From positions 1 through 8,844 of the forward strand of contig JAGWUW010000080.1 of NCBI GenBank assembly GCA_028868235.1: 8,844 nucleotides of DNA. The letters are read 5' to 3'. The DNA comes from Betaproteobacteria bacterium (GTDB lineage Bacteria > Pseudomonadota > Gammaproteobacteria > Burkholderiales > Rhodocyclaceae). Position 1 is the stretch's first letter; every line of letters begins with the position of its first letter. This document shows, piece after piece, positions 1-8,844 of the stretch. The notes under the pieces were generated by a model. It saw nothing but the letters and a program-made list of their open reading frames with translations, did not search any database and was not told the DNA's origin. Both the position numbers and the translations under genes were made by a program.

Positions 1-1545
<1,545 letters not shown>

Positions 1546-1573
1546 TCTGCTGCACTTTCACTAACCGAAAATT

Positions 1574-1605
1574 GAAAATGCCCGCCTGAAAAATCGGGCA
1601 TTTTC
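1574..1605. terminator. Bidirectional intrinsic terminator between serS and mltF
   Basis: GAAAATGCCCG (1574-1584) and CGGGCATTTTC (1595-1605) form a perfect 11-bp stem around a 10-nt loop. Runs of A on one side and T on the other give a U-rich end to either transcript. It lies 28 nt after the serS stop and 7 nt beyond the mltF stop, so it can end both convergent transcripts. Confidence 0.85.
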
Positions 1606-1612
1606 GTTTGCA

Positions 1613-3130
1613 TCAGTTGCTGGCGCTGGTTTCGATGGTTGGCAATCTAAGTGGGCGTCCATTTATCCCGTCGGTGGGCTCTCCGATGGACTTGGCAGCG
1701 GCCATGCGTTTGGCGTATGCCTTGCGACGTTCCTCGACTTCCATGACCAGGCGCTTCAGGCTCTCAGCAGCCTTGGGCGTCGGCCCGAAGGGGGCTGCGT
1801 TGCGTTGCAGGATGTCGTAATAGCTACGGATGTTTTCGACCAAAATGACGGCCTCGCCACCACGCGCCTTGCCGATCTTGAGCTGTTGGGCGACTTTGGG
1901 TTGCGATAGCATGGGCAAGATGCGTTTCATCTCGTACCACGCATTGGGGTCGGCCTTCAGTTGCCGGGCGAGGGTCCGGGCGGCATTGAAGTGTCCAGGG
2001 CCAATGTTGTAGGCGGCCAAGGCGAGCCAAGTGCGGTCCGGCTCCTCAGCCTCTTCAAGCTGTTGCTCCTTGAGCAGGCTGATGTAGCGGGCTCCGGCCA
2101 GGATGCTCTCTCTCGGGTCGAGGCGGTTGCTTACCTGCAGGCGGTCGGCGGTGTCTTCGGTGAGCATCATGATGCCGCGTACGTTGGTGTAGCTGGTGGC
2201 GTTCGGATCCCACTGCGACTCGTGATATGCCACTGCGGCGATCAGGCGCCAGTCGATTCCCGTCAGCATCTGTGCGGCCTGAAAAAATTTGCGGAACTTG
2301 GGTAGGGTGGTTTCAATTTCGCCGAGAAACTTGACGATGTCTGCCTGCTCCAGGCGCCGAACGTGGCCGAGGTAGCGATCCTCCAGTCGGGCCAGCGTAC
2401 CGTCGTGCTGGACGCGCTCGACAAAAGCATCAAGGCGGGCCTTGAGTTCGGCATTCGGGTGCTTGCCCAGGGCCCAGACGACTGGTTGGCTATCGCTGAG
2501 TAGCAACGAGGAATGTAGGTTGGGTACGTGCTGGTTGGCGAGATCCTCTAGGCTTTCGTCGAGAGCGACATACTCGATACGACGGTTGCCCAGTTGCCCC
2601 AGCAATTCGAAAATGTCGGCGCCATTGAATTCGACGATCCGGATATTTGGGACTTCCCGCGCCAGCTTGCGTAGCGTTTCAGCCTGCCGGGAGCCGGCCA
2701 TCACGTGTACGGTCGCACCGCTCAACTGTGTGGTGCTGGTCAGCGGCAAGGTGGCTTCGTGCTGGACCAGGATGTCGCGGGTCTGGAAGATCGGCGGGGT
2801 TGTTAGCAAAGATGGGTCGTTGCTAGGAGACAACCAAGCAGCAGCAAGATGATAGCGACTTTCGGCGAGTTGCGACTCCAGGGTTTCTGGTGCCGCGACA
2901 ATGTATTTCACACCAACACCGAGTTCCTGGGCGAAGGCTTGTGTCAGATCGTACTCCAGGCCCGCGGGGTTGCCGTTTTCATCAGTGGTGTAGGTAAGCT
3001 GGCCGGGACGAATGAGGACTACAAGATCGTGCTGGGCGGGAGTGGGGAACGGTAAATGCGAACCATCCTCGCCGCAAGCGGCGATAAAAAAAACGACAAT
3101 CAGGAGTAACAGGCGTTCTATCCAGCGCAT
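1613..3130 (-). CDS. mltF: Membrane-bound lytic murein transglycosylase F (MltF)
   Basis: MltF cleaves the MurNAc-GlcNAc bond of peptidoglycan non-hydrolytically, giving 1,6-anhydromuropeptides. The product is 505 residues, against roughly 518 for the E. coli enzyme. Residues 1-19 are a lipoprotein signal peptide with lipobox IAAC. Cys19 would be lipidated, and Gly at +2 (no Asp) points to the outer membrane. Residues about 35-258 form a family 3 solute-binding-like domain (in E. coli a regulatory domain). Residues about 285-410 are the SLT domain with YHESQWDP (302-309), catalytic Glu304, GIMMLT (319-324) and AAYNIGPG (372-379). I chose ATG 3130 because the signal peptide starts there. The frame is open for 205 more codons upstream, but that stretch is antisense to the tRNA and to the permease gene. 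No good Shine-Dalgarno is visible before the ATG. It is convergent with serS and divergent from tRNA-Ser. Confidence 0.95.
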   Translation of the reverse strand: MRWIERLLLLIVVFFIAACGEDGSHLPFPTPAQHDLVVLIRPGQLTYTTDENGNPAGLEYDLTQAFAQELGVGVKYIVAAPETLESQLAESRYHLAAAWLSPSNDPSLLTTPPIFQTRDILVQHEATLPLTSTTQLSGATVHVMAGSRQAETLRKLAREVPNIRIVEFNGADIFELLGQLGNRRIEYVALDESLEDLANQHVPNLHSSLLLSDSQPVVWALGKHPNAELKARLDAFVERVQHDGTLARLEDRYLGHVRRLEQADIVKFLGEIETTLPKFRKFFQAAQMLTGIDWRLIAAVAYHESQWDPNATSYTNVRGIMMLTEDTADRLQVSNRLDPRESILAGARYISLLKEQQLEEAEEPDRTWLALAAYNIGPGHFNAARTLARQLKADPNAWYEMKRILPMLSQPKVAQQLKIGKARGGEAVILVENIRSYYDILQRNAAPFGPTPKAAESLKRLVMEVEERRKAYAKRMAAAKSIGEPTDGINGRPLRLPTIETSASN

Positions 3131-3136
3131 GTCTTG

Positions 3137-3146
3137 TGCTATTATT
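3137..3146. promoter_or_regulatory. Overlapping divergent -10 elements (tRNA-Ser rightward, mltF leftward)
   Basis: On the plus strand TGC-TATTAT (3137-3145) is an extended -10, matching five of six positions plus the TG. It would start RNA near 3152, 5 nt before the mature tRNA. On the minus strand AATAAT (3146-3141) also matches five of six and would start RNA near 3134, about 4 nt before the mltF ATG. The predicted starts are about 18 bp apart. No convincing -35 is seen on either side. The rightward element is the stronger call. Confidence 0.45.
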
Positions 3147-3156
3147 TCGCTCCCGC

Positions 3157-3244
<88 letters not shown>

Positions 3245-3255
3245 AGACCTGAAAC

Positions 3256-3306
3256 AAGCCATATTTTTGAGTCGTGAAACGACTTGGTGAATGTGGCTTT
3301 TTTCTT
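3256..3306 (+). terminator. Intrinsic terminator of tRNA-Ser
   Basis: The outer stem AAGCCATATT (3256-3265) pairs with AATGTGGCTT (3290-3299), with one G-T pair. An inner stem AGTCGT (3270-3275) pairs with ACGACT (3279-3284) around a GAA loop. G-T pairs nearly bridge the two stems into one long hairpin. The T run 3298-3303 follows. It begins 11 nt after the tRNA CCA, which isolates the tRNA unit from the ABC operon downstream. Confidence 0.85.
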
Positions 3307-3444
3307 GCCTGTCATCCCAAGCTTGCCCACCGACCACATGGGCGGCGCCGAGTATACCCGAGCAGCCGCTTCCCCTTGTATGGGGAGTGTAAAGCTTTGT
3401 TACGGGTCTTTCGGGGCGTGATTTAACCCACATCGCTCGGCTCT

Positions 3445-3453
3445 TGGCATAAT
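3445..3453 (+). promoter_or_regulatory. Extended -10 promoter for the peptide ABC operon
   Basis: TGG-CATAAT is an extended -10 (five of six hexamer positions plus the TG). The best upstream partner is TTAACC (3423-3428, four of six), but at a long 19-bp spacing. The hexamer ends 7 nt before the ATG at 3461, so RNA would start at about 3460-3461, implying a leaderless or nearly leaderless message. The rest of the gap between the tRNA terminator and this site (3307-3444) shows only a small TCCCC/GGGGA hairpin and nothing I can assign. Confidence 0.45.
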
Positions 3454-3460
3454 CGCAGCA

Positions 3461-4438
3461 ATGCTCGCTTACATCATTCGCCGTCTGCTCTACGCGTTGC
3501 CCATCCTGATCGGGGTGAATCTGGTCACCTTTGCGCTGTTCTTCGTGGTCAATACGCCGGACGACATGGCACGTATGCAACTGGGTGTCAAACGCGTGAC
3601 GCCGGAGGCAATCCAGAAATGGAAGGCGGAACGCGGCTACGACAAGCCCTTGTTGGTCAATGCCGAGGCGAGCGGTCTGGCGATGATGACCGAGACGATC
3701 TTCTTTCAGAAATCGGTACGCATGTTCGTGGGCGATTTCGGGCATGCCGAGGATGGCCGCGACATCGCACGCGAGATCGGCAGCCGTACGGGGCCGTCAC
3801 TGGCCATCGCACTGCCCACCTTCATCCTCAGCCTAATCGTGACGGTGAGTTTTGCCCTGACGCTGGCTTTCTTTCGCGCGACCGCTTTCGACTTTTGGGG
3901 AGTCGTGCTGTGCGTGGCGATGATGTCCATCTCAGGTCTGTTTTATATCATCGGTGGGCAGTATCTGATCAGCAAGGTATGGAGGCTGGTGCCGATTTCG
4001 GGTTACGGTACGGGGCTGGAAGCATGGCGCTTCCTAGTCCTGCCAGTGTTGATCGGAGTGATTTCGGGAATTGGTTCGTCGACCCGCTGGTATCGGACGA
4101 TCTTTCTCGAGGAAGTCAGTAAGGACTACGTGCGGACAGCTCGGGCCAAGGGTTTGCCGGAAACCTTGGTTTTCTTCCGCCACATCCTGCGCAATGCGCT
4201 GATTCCGATTTTGACGGGGATCGTGGTGGTCATTCCCTTACTCTTCATGGGCTCGCTATTGACCGAATCGTTCTTCGGTATTCCTGGTTTGGGTAGCTAC
4301 ACCATCGATGCCATTAATGCTCAGGATTTTGCTGTGGTGCGTTCCATGGTTTTTATTGGTTCGGTGCTTTATATCGTCGGCCTAATCCTGACCGACATAT
4401 CCTACACACTGGTCGATCCGCGGATACGCTTCGAATGA
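3461..4438 (+). CDS. Peptide-type ABC transporter permease, DppB/YejB-like
   Basis: This inner-membrane permease subunit is of the binding-protein-dependent peptide/nickel importer family and would form half of the translocation channel. The product is 325 residues. There is a membrane segment at about 8-30, then an extracytoplasmic stretch to about 115, then segments near 118-140, 146-168, 188-208, 243-266 and 292-312. The EAA loop that docks on the ATPase is at about 219-250 and contains YVRTARAKG (223-231). The C-terminus DISYTLVDPRIRFE closely resembles that of YejB. The N-terminus MLAYIIRRLLYALPILIGV is typical, which supports ATG 3461 even though no Shine-Dalgarno precedes it. The stop overlaps the next gene's ATG (ATGA). 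The substrate cannot be read from the sequence: oligopeptides, microcin-like peptides or muropeptides are all possible. No symbol is given because DppB, OppB and YejB are hard to separate. Confidence 0.9.
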   Translation: MLAYIIRRLLYALPILIGVNLVTFALFFVVNTPDDMARMQLGVKRVTPEAIQKWKAERGYDKPLLVNAEASGLAMMTETIFFQKSVRMFVGDFGHAEDGRDIAREIGSRTGPSLAIALPTFILSLIVTVSFALTLAFFRATAFDFWGVVLCVAMMSISGLFYIIGGQYLISKVWRLVPISGYGTGLEAWRFLVLPVLIGVISGIGSSTRWYRTIFLEEVSKDYVRTARAKGLPETLVFFRHILRNALIPILTGIVVVIPLLFMGSLLTESFFGIPGLGSYTIDAINAQDFAVVRSMVFIGSVLYIVGLILTDISYTLVDPRIRFE

Positions 4439-5829
4439 TGGGTTTTCAGATCGTTGTCCTGTGGTCCGATATGTTGATCTGGCTGCTCGTCGCGGCCGGT
4501 ATTGGTGTTGGCGTGCTAATCGCAAAAACCCCTCCCTTGTTGACGGCGTGGCGGAGGGTCGGTGCCAACCGGGTCGGCATGGCCTCGGCCACCGTGCTGC
4601 TCGCCTTCATTCTGGTCGGTCTGTTCGATTCCCTGCATTACCGTGCAGCACTGGATGGCAAACCGGGCCAGAAAGTGCAGTACGCCGTCGAAGTATTGTC
4701 AGCGCTTGATGCCCTGGCGACACCGTTGCGTACCCGCAGCGAGAAAACATACTCCGAGCCGTTCGCCACCCGCCTGTATGCCAAGGAAACCGTTGACGTC
4801 CCCGGACGGGATTCCGTGCGCGAGTATCCACGCCTAAAGTATGGTGGCCGGCATTTGGGGGAGCACGAGGATGAGGTGGCAGCGGACGCTGCCTTCACTG
4901 CCTTTCGTGCCGGAGTCTTGGCACTACTTGGCTGGCTGGCATTGGCCGGAATGGCAGCAGCGGTTGTCGGTCGAGATAGCGTGATCGGATGGCAGCGTAT
5001 CTGGCGAGGCGAGACGGCCTTCGCTTGGAATGCGGTGCTGGTGACACTTGGCCTGATATTGCTGGGTGTGGTGCCGCTGTTCTGGCTTTCAGGCCAATAT
5101 CACGTATTCGGCACCGACAAGGTGGGGCAGGACGTACTCTATCAGGTGCTGAAAAGCGTGCGAACCGGTTTGATCATCGGTCTGGTCACGACCTTGGTCA
5201 TGTTGCCGATGGCGGTTCTGCTTGGCATTGTCGCCGGTTATTTCCGGGGCTGGGTCGATGATGTGATCCAGTACATCTATACTGTACTGAACTCGATTCC
5301 CAGCGTATTGCTGATCGCCGCCGCCGTGCTAATGATGCAGGTGGTTATCGATACCCATCCGCAGTGGTTCTCGACCGCCGCCGAACGTGCAGACCTGCGC
5401 CTGCTGGCGCTCTGCTTTATTCTCGGTATTACCAGTTGGACGGGGCTGTGCCGGCTGCTGCGCGGCGAGACGCTGAAGCTGCGCGAGCTGGAATACATCC
5501 AGGCGGCGCAGGCCTTTGGCGTGTCGAGTTGGCGGATCATCATCCGCCACATCCTGCCCAACCTGATGCACATCGTCATTATTGCGCTGGTCATGGACTT
5601 TTCCGGTCTGGTGCTGGCCGAGGCTGTGCTTTCCTATGTCGGTATCGGTGTCGATCCGACCATGACCAGCTTCGGTACTATGATTAACAACGCCCGCATG
5701 GAATTGGGCCGCGAGCCGGCGGTGTGGTGGTCGTTGGTGGCGGCCTTCGCAGCGATGTTTATTCTCGTTCTCGCCGCTAATCTGTTTGCCGATGCTGTGC
5801 GTGACGCATTCGATCCGAGGGCTGTGTGA
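4435..5829 (+). CDS. Peptide-type ABC transporter permease, DppC/YejE-like, with long insertion
   Basis: This is the second permease, partner of the upstream one. At 464 residues it is far longer than the usual 280-340. The conserved part is the C-terminal portion: FGTDKVGQDV (225-234) in the first periplasmic loop, the EAA loop at about 351-377 with YIQAAQAFG (354-362), and the C-terminal DAFDPRAV. The N-terminus has a segment at about 7-30, the usual AWRRVGANRVGM stretch (38-49) and a segment at 49-66. Next comes a mostly polar region at 67-158, predicted extracytoplasmic, then extra segments at about 159-178 and 198-218. The insertion contains no motif I recognise. ATG 4435 overlaps the previous stop by 4 nt, suggesting coupled translation. 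ATG 4438 is an alternative start and there is no clear Shine-Dalgarno. The reading frame is continuous, so the extra length is not a frameshift artefact. Confidence 0.88.
   Translation: MMGFQIVVLWSDMLIWLLVAAGIGVGVLIAKTPPLLTAWRRVGANRVGMASATVLLAFILVGLFDSLHYRAALDGKPGQKVQYAVEVLSALDALATPLRTRSEKTYSEPFATRLYAKETVDVPGRDSVREYPRLKYGGRHLGEHEDEVAADAAFTAFRAGVLALLGWLALAGMAAAVVGRDSVIGWQRIWRGETAFAWNAVLVTLGLILLGVVPLFWLSGQYHVFGTDKVGQDVLYQVLKSVRTGLIIGLVTTLVMLPMAVLLGIVAGYFRGWVDDVIQYIYTVLNSIPSVLLIAAAVLMMQVVIDTHPQWFSTAAERADLRLLALCFILGITSWTGLCRLLRGETLKLRELEYIQAAQAFGVSSWRIIIRHILPNLMHIVIIALVMDFSGLVLAEAVLSYVGIGVDPTMTSFGTMINNARMELGREPAVWWSLVAAFAAMFILVLAANLFADAVRDAFDPRAV
5817..5821 (+). promoter_or_regulatory. Ribosome binding site that favours ATG 5829 for the ATPase
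   Basis: GAGGG lies 7 nt before ATG 5829 but only 4 nt before the in-frame GTG at 5826. The spacing favours the ATG, which overlaps the upstream stop by one base (TGATG). Confidence 0.6.
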
Positions 5830-7802
5830 TGTTGCGGATTGAAAATCTACGTCTTGGTTTTACTTCCGGGAAGAACACGCTGGCGGCAGTGGACGGTATT
5901 TCGTTTTCGATTGCCAAGGGGGAAACCTTTGCCCTACTTGGTGAGTCGGGCTGCGGCAAGTCAGCTACTGCGCAAGGCATCATGCGCCTGCTGCCTGCGG
6001 CCGGGCGTGTTCTTGACGGCCACGTGTCGCTTGATAACGAGAACCTGCTGGCTTTGTCCGAAGCCGATATGCGCGCCTACCGTGGCGGCCGGATGGCAAT
6101 GATATTCCAGGAGCCGGCGACCAGCCTCAACCCGGTACTGACCGTCGGCCAGCAGATCGGTGAGGTGCTCCGGCGTCACCTCGGTCTGGCCGGAGCGGAG
6201 GCGATTGCACGTATGGTCGACCTATTGCGCCAAGTAGGGATCGCCGATCCGGAGCGCCGCCTGAATGAATACCCGTTCCAGTTCTCGGGAGGCATGAAGC
6301 AGCGAGTGATGATTGCCATAGCCCTGGCTGGGGAACCGGAACTCTTGATTGCCGACGAACCGACTACTGCTCTCGACGTCACAGTTCAGGCACAAATTCT
6401 TGATTTGCTGGCCACTTTGCAGGCTGAGCGCGGTATGGCTATCTTGCTCATTACCCACGATCTCGGCGTGGTCGCCAGAATGGCGCATCGCATCGGTGTC
6501 ATGTATGCCGGCGAACTGGTCGAAGTCGCTAACCGTGAAGCGTTCTTTGGCAGGCCTCAACATCCATACACACAAGCTCTATTTGAGGCGCTGCCCGATA
6601 TTTCACGGCGTGGCCAACTTCTGTCTACCATTCCCGGTCAGGTACCGTCGCTCTCAGCCATGCCATCAGGCTGTCGTTTTGCCGAGCGTTGTATCCACGT
6701 CATGCCCGTTTGTCGCGAGCAGTCCCCGCACTGGCATGGTCAGGAAGAACACGTCGTACGTTGCTACTGGTCGGGACAGGCGCGGTTGGCGAATAGCGCC
6801 TGCCATGAGGTTTCTGAACTTGGTGTTTCGACCGGCAAGGGTTTTTTGGTAGTCGACGGTCTGAAGGTGCATTTTCCGATCCGCAAAGGTCTGCTGCAAC
6901 GTACGGTTGGTCATGTGCGGGCAGTCGATGGCATATCGCTGTCCATCTCCCCGGGGCGAACGCTGGTCTTGGTCGGTGAGTCGGGTTGCGGCAAGACGAC
7001 AGTGGGTAAGGCCTTGTTGCAGTTGATTGCACCGACGGCCGGTTCGGTTCGCCTGGGCGATAATGAACTGGTCGGACTGGCAGGGCGTCGCTTGCGCGCG
7101 GCACGGCGCCATATGCAGATGATCTTTCAGGACCCGTTTGCTTCGCTGAATCCGCGCCTGCGGGTCGGGGAGATCATTGCAGAAGGAATGGAGGCACTGG
7201 GCGTAGCGGGCAATGCCGTTTCCCGGCATGCCACTGTTAGCGCACTGCTTGGCCAGGTTGGCCTCCCGGAGGAGGCGGGCGATCGCTATCCGCACGAATT
7301 TTCTGGTGGCCAGCGTCAGCGTATTGCCGTTGCCCGAGCACTGGCTGTGCAACCTGAACTATTAATTTGCGACGAACCGACCTCCGCTCTCGATGTGTCG
7401 GTGCAGGCTCAGATTCTTAACCTGTTGAAAAAACTTCAGGGCGAGTTGGGTATTGCCTATCTATTCATCACGCACAATTTCGCCGTGGTCGAATACCTGG
7501 CGCACGATGTGGCGGTGATGTATCTCGGGCGGATCGTCGAGCAGGGCAGGGCGGAGGAGGTGTTGCGCAATCCGCAACATCCTTACACGCGGGCTTTGCT
7601 GTCAGCCGTTCCATTGCCACGTCAGGAGGGGGCTGCAGCGGTCATTCGTCTGCCAGGTGAAGCGCCGTCGCCGGCCAATCCGCCGACTGGCTGTCATTTT
7701 CATCCGCGCTGCCCAAATGTCATGGAGGTGTGCCGGAGCCGCTATCCTGGCAAGGTCGAGGTTTCCGTCACGCATTCAGCGAGCTGCCACCTGCTGACCT
7801 GA
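5829..7802 (+). CDS. Fused double ATP-binding subunit of peptide ABC transporter (DppD-DppF/YejF type)
   Basis: This cytoplasmic motor subunit has two ABC ATPase domains in one chain and would drive the two upstream permeases. The product is 657 residues. First domain: Walker A GESGCGKS (38-45), Q-loop Gln94, signature FSGGMKQR (152-159), Walker B LLIADEP (172-178) with Glu177, and switch His210. Second domain: Walker A GESGCGKT (383-390), Gln434, signature FSGGQRQR (491-498), Walker B LLICDEP (511-517) with Glu516, and His549. All motifs are intact, so both sites should be able to hydrolyse ATP. Each half ends in the oligopeptide-transporter C-terminal region (HPYT at 245-248 and 584-587), followed by four cysteines (282, 288, 295, 312 and 622, 628, 635, 653). 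It is the last gene of the operon. The convergent mltD-like gene ends 1 nt away and no terminator lies between them. Confidence 0.93.
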   Translation: MLRIENLRLGFTSGKNTLAAVDGISFSIAKGETFALLGESGCGKSATAQGIMRLLPAAGRVLDGHVSLDNENLLALSEADMRAYRGGRMAMIFQEPATSLNPVLTVGQQIGEVLRRHLGLAGAEAIARMVDLLRQVGIADPERRLNEYPFQFSGGMKQRVMIAIALAGEPELLIADEPTTALDVTVQAQILDLLATLQAERGMAILLITHDLGVVARMAHRIGVMYAGELVEVANREAFFGRPQHPYTQALFEALPDISRRGQLLSTIPGQVPSLSAMPSGCRFAERCIHVMPVCREQSPHWHGQEEHVVRCYWSGQARLANSACHEVSELGVSTGKGFLVVDGLKVHFPIRKGLLQRTVGHVRAVDGISLSISPGRTLVLVGESGCGKTTVGKALLQLIAPTAGSVRLGDNELVGLAGRRLRAARRHMQMIFQDPFASLNPRLRVGEIIAEGMEALGVAGNAVSRHATVSALLGQVGLPEEAGDRYPHEFSGGQRQRIAVARALAVQPELLICDEPTSALDVSVQAQILNLLKKLQGELGIAYLFITHNFAVVEYLAHDVAVMYLGRIVEQGRAEEVLRNPQHPYTRALLSAVPLPRQEGAAAVIRLPGEAPSPANPPTGCHFHPRCPNVMEVCRSRYPGKVEVSVTHSASCHLLT

Positions 7803-7803
7803 A

Positions 7804-8844
7804 TTACTTGTGGTGCTTGCTGCTTGGTTTCGGGATCTTGGCCGGACTGGCGGTAGGCTTGCCAGAAGTAGCTTTACTGCTGGTTGTTTTGGGTTGAGTT
7901 TTGTTGGCAGCTTTGGCGGTACTCTTATCTTTCTTCGCTGGCATGCCTTTGCTTGTCTTGCCGCTTTTCGCTGCTGCTGGCTCGTCGCGTGTCACGCAGG
8001 GTTTGGCACCATGTTTCGCTGATTTACCACAAGTACGGGCGAGGCGTTCAGGTTCGATGATGAGTTGTGGTTCCGGGGCGTTAAGCAAAGAGACCAAGCC
8101 CGATGTGCTGCCATTCCCAGGAACCAGCAACGTTGAACCTGCGCCCAGGCGGACTTTTTCGGAAAGGCCATTTACGCGGGCGAGTTCGTTTGATGTTGTG
8201 TCGAAACGCGCCGCAATGTGGTCCAGGCGCTCTGGAGAGGTAACGGTGTAGGCCTGCCACTGGGTCAGCGGTATTTTGCTGTTGTGCAAGTTGCTGCGGA
8301 AGGTGTCGAGCTTGTCGGTAGGGATCACGACCGGGGTGTCGGGCTTGATGATAGGCCGGTTGTGCGACGGATTCAGGCGCTGGAATTCCTCGACAGACAT
8401 GTTGGCCAACTGGGCGGCCGTCTTTACGTCGATTGGCCTAGGACTTTCCAGGGTAGCGAAGTAGGGCTCGTTCGGGATGAAGGGCAGGCCGAGGCGGGCG
8501 ATCAGTGCCGGGTTGCCGAAAATGTTCTTCAGGGCCTGTAGTTTCGGGACGTAATGCCGGGTTTCGTTCGGCATGTTCAGGCTGGGGTAATCGGTCGGCA
8601 GGCCGCGCGACTCGTTCTTGACGATGGCCCGCTTGACCGCACCTTCGCCCCAGTTGTACGAGGCCAGCGCCAGGTGCCAGTCGCCGTGCATCTCGTAGAT
8701 GCTCTGCAGGTAGTCGAGCGCAGCGTTGGTCGAGGCGACGATGTCGCGGCGCTCGTCGCGCCACCAGTTCTGTTCGAGATTGAAGCGCTTGCCAGTGGCC
8801 GGGATGAACTGCCACAGGCCGGAGGCGTGGGCGCGCGAGTAGGC
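7804..8844 (-). CDS. mltD: MltD-like lytic transglycosylase with LysM domain (partial, N-terminus off the right edge)
   Basis: This is the C-terminal 346 residues of a peptidoglycan lytic transglycosylase. The frame is open to the window edge, so the start, signal peptide and catalytic Glu are not visible. Numbering from the first visible residue, 1-70 carry the end of the SLT domain: AYSRAHASGLWQFIP (1-15) and ALASYNWGEG (59-68), a form typical of MltD. A LysM-like segment at about 136-176 and a clearer LysM at about 197-242 would bind glycan strands. The last 73 residues (7807-8025) form a low-complexity Lys/Ala/Ser/Thr tail with about 18 lysines and three acidic residues, preceded by two cysteines (272, 283, the second inside the tail). 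An internal ATG at 8691 is not the true start. The enzyme should act in the periplasm, probably at the outer membrane. It is convergent with the ABC operon. Confidence 0.9.
   Translation of the reverse strand, partial: AYSRAHASGLWQFIPATGKRFNLEQNWWRDERRDIVASTNAALDYLQSIYEMHGDWHLALASYNWGEGAVKRAIVKNESRGLPTDYPSLNMPNETRHYVPKLQALKNIFGNPALIARLGLPFIPNEPYFATLESPRPIDVKTAAQLANMSVEEFQRLNPSHNRPIIKPDTPVVIPTDKLDTFRSNLHNSKIPLTQWQAYTVTSPERLDHIAARFDTTSNELARVNGLSEKVRLGAGSTLLVPGNGSTSGLVSLLNAPEPQLIIEPERLARTCGKSAKHGAKPCVTRDEPAAAKSGKTSKGMPAKKDKSTAKAANKTQPKTTSSKATSGKPTASPAKIPKPSSKHHK

Noticed and set aside
1613..3130. mltF as the binding protein of the ABC importer
   Set aside because: Its family 3 binding-like domain is fused to a complete SLT catalytic domain as in known MltF enzymes. 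Peptide importers of this type use family 5 binding proteins.
3371..3386. TCCCC-TTGTAT-GGGGA hairpin upstream of the ABC operon
   Set aside because: It has only a 5-6 bp stem, no T run and no matching operator or riboswitch pattern. It may be chance.
6666..7352. A 228-codon minus-strand open frame opposite the ATPase gene
   Set aside because: The sense strand encodes an intact double ATPase over the whole stretch, and the antisense product shows no family features.

Overview
The window looks like chromosomal DNA from a betaproteobacterium, most likely close to the Rhodocyclales (Dechloromonas/Azonexus-like). This rests on the GC-rich codon choice, the protein sequences and the kinds of genes present. 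The assignment is by eye and could be wrong at order level. No phage, integrase, transposase, CRISPR array or plasmid gene is visible. This is housekeeping and envelope chromosome.

Layout, left to right. At the left edge there is a possible minus-strand gene (1-86, start only), separated by a promoter-bearing gap from serS (262-1545, +), seryl-tRNA synthetase. A perfect 11-bp hairpin (1574-1605) sits between serS and the convergent mltF (1613-3130, -), an outer-membrane lipoprotein lytic transglycosylase. mltF is divergent from a tRNA-Ser(CGA) gene (3157-3244, +). Only 26 bp lie between them, and they hold overlapping, oppositely oriented -10 elements. The tRNA is closed by a strong intrinsic terminator (3256-3306). 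An extended -10 then lies directly upstream of a three-gene operon: a DppB/YejB-type permease (3461-4438), an unusually long DppC/YejE-type permease (4435-5829) and a double ATPase (5829-7802). The genes overlap by 4 nt and 1 nt. Convergent to it, with a 1-nt gap, is the 3' part of an mltD-like lytic transglycosylase (7804-8844, -), whose N-terminus lies beyond the right edge.

How they fit together. SerS charges serine tRNAs, and one of its substrates, tRNA-Ser(CGA), is encoded 1.6 kb away. The three ABC genes supply a complete membrane and motor part of a peptide-type importer (two permeases and two fused ATPase domains), but no substrate-binding protein is encoded in the window. The importer sits between two enzymes that cut peptidoglycan glycan strands, MltF and MltD. 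Uptake of muropeptide fragments is therefore a reasonable but unproven guess at its job.

No clearly new biological system is visible. The points most worth a second look are the compact bidirectional promoter between mltF and the tRNA, the likely leaderless start of the ABC operon, the roughly 130-residue membrane/periplasmic insertion in the second permease, the duplicated four-cysteine motif in the ATPase, and the missing binding protein.
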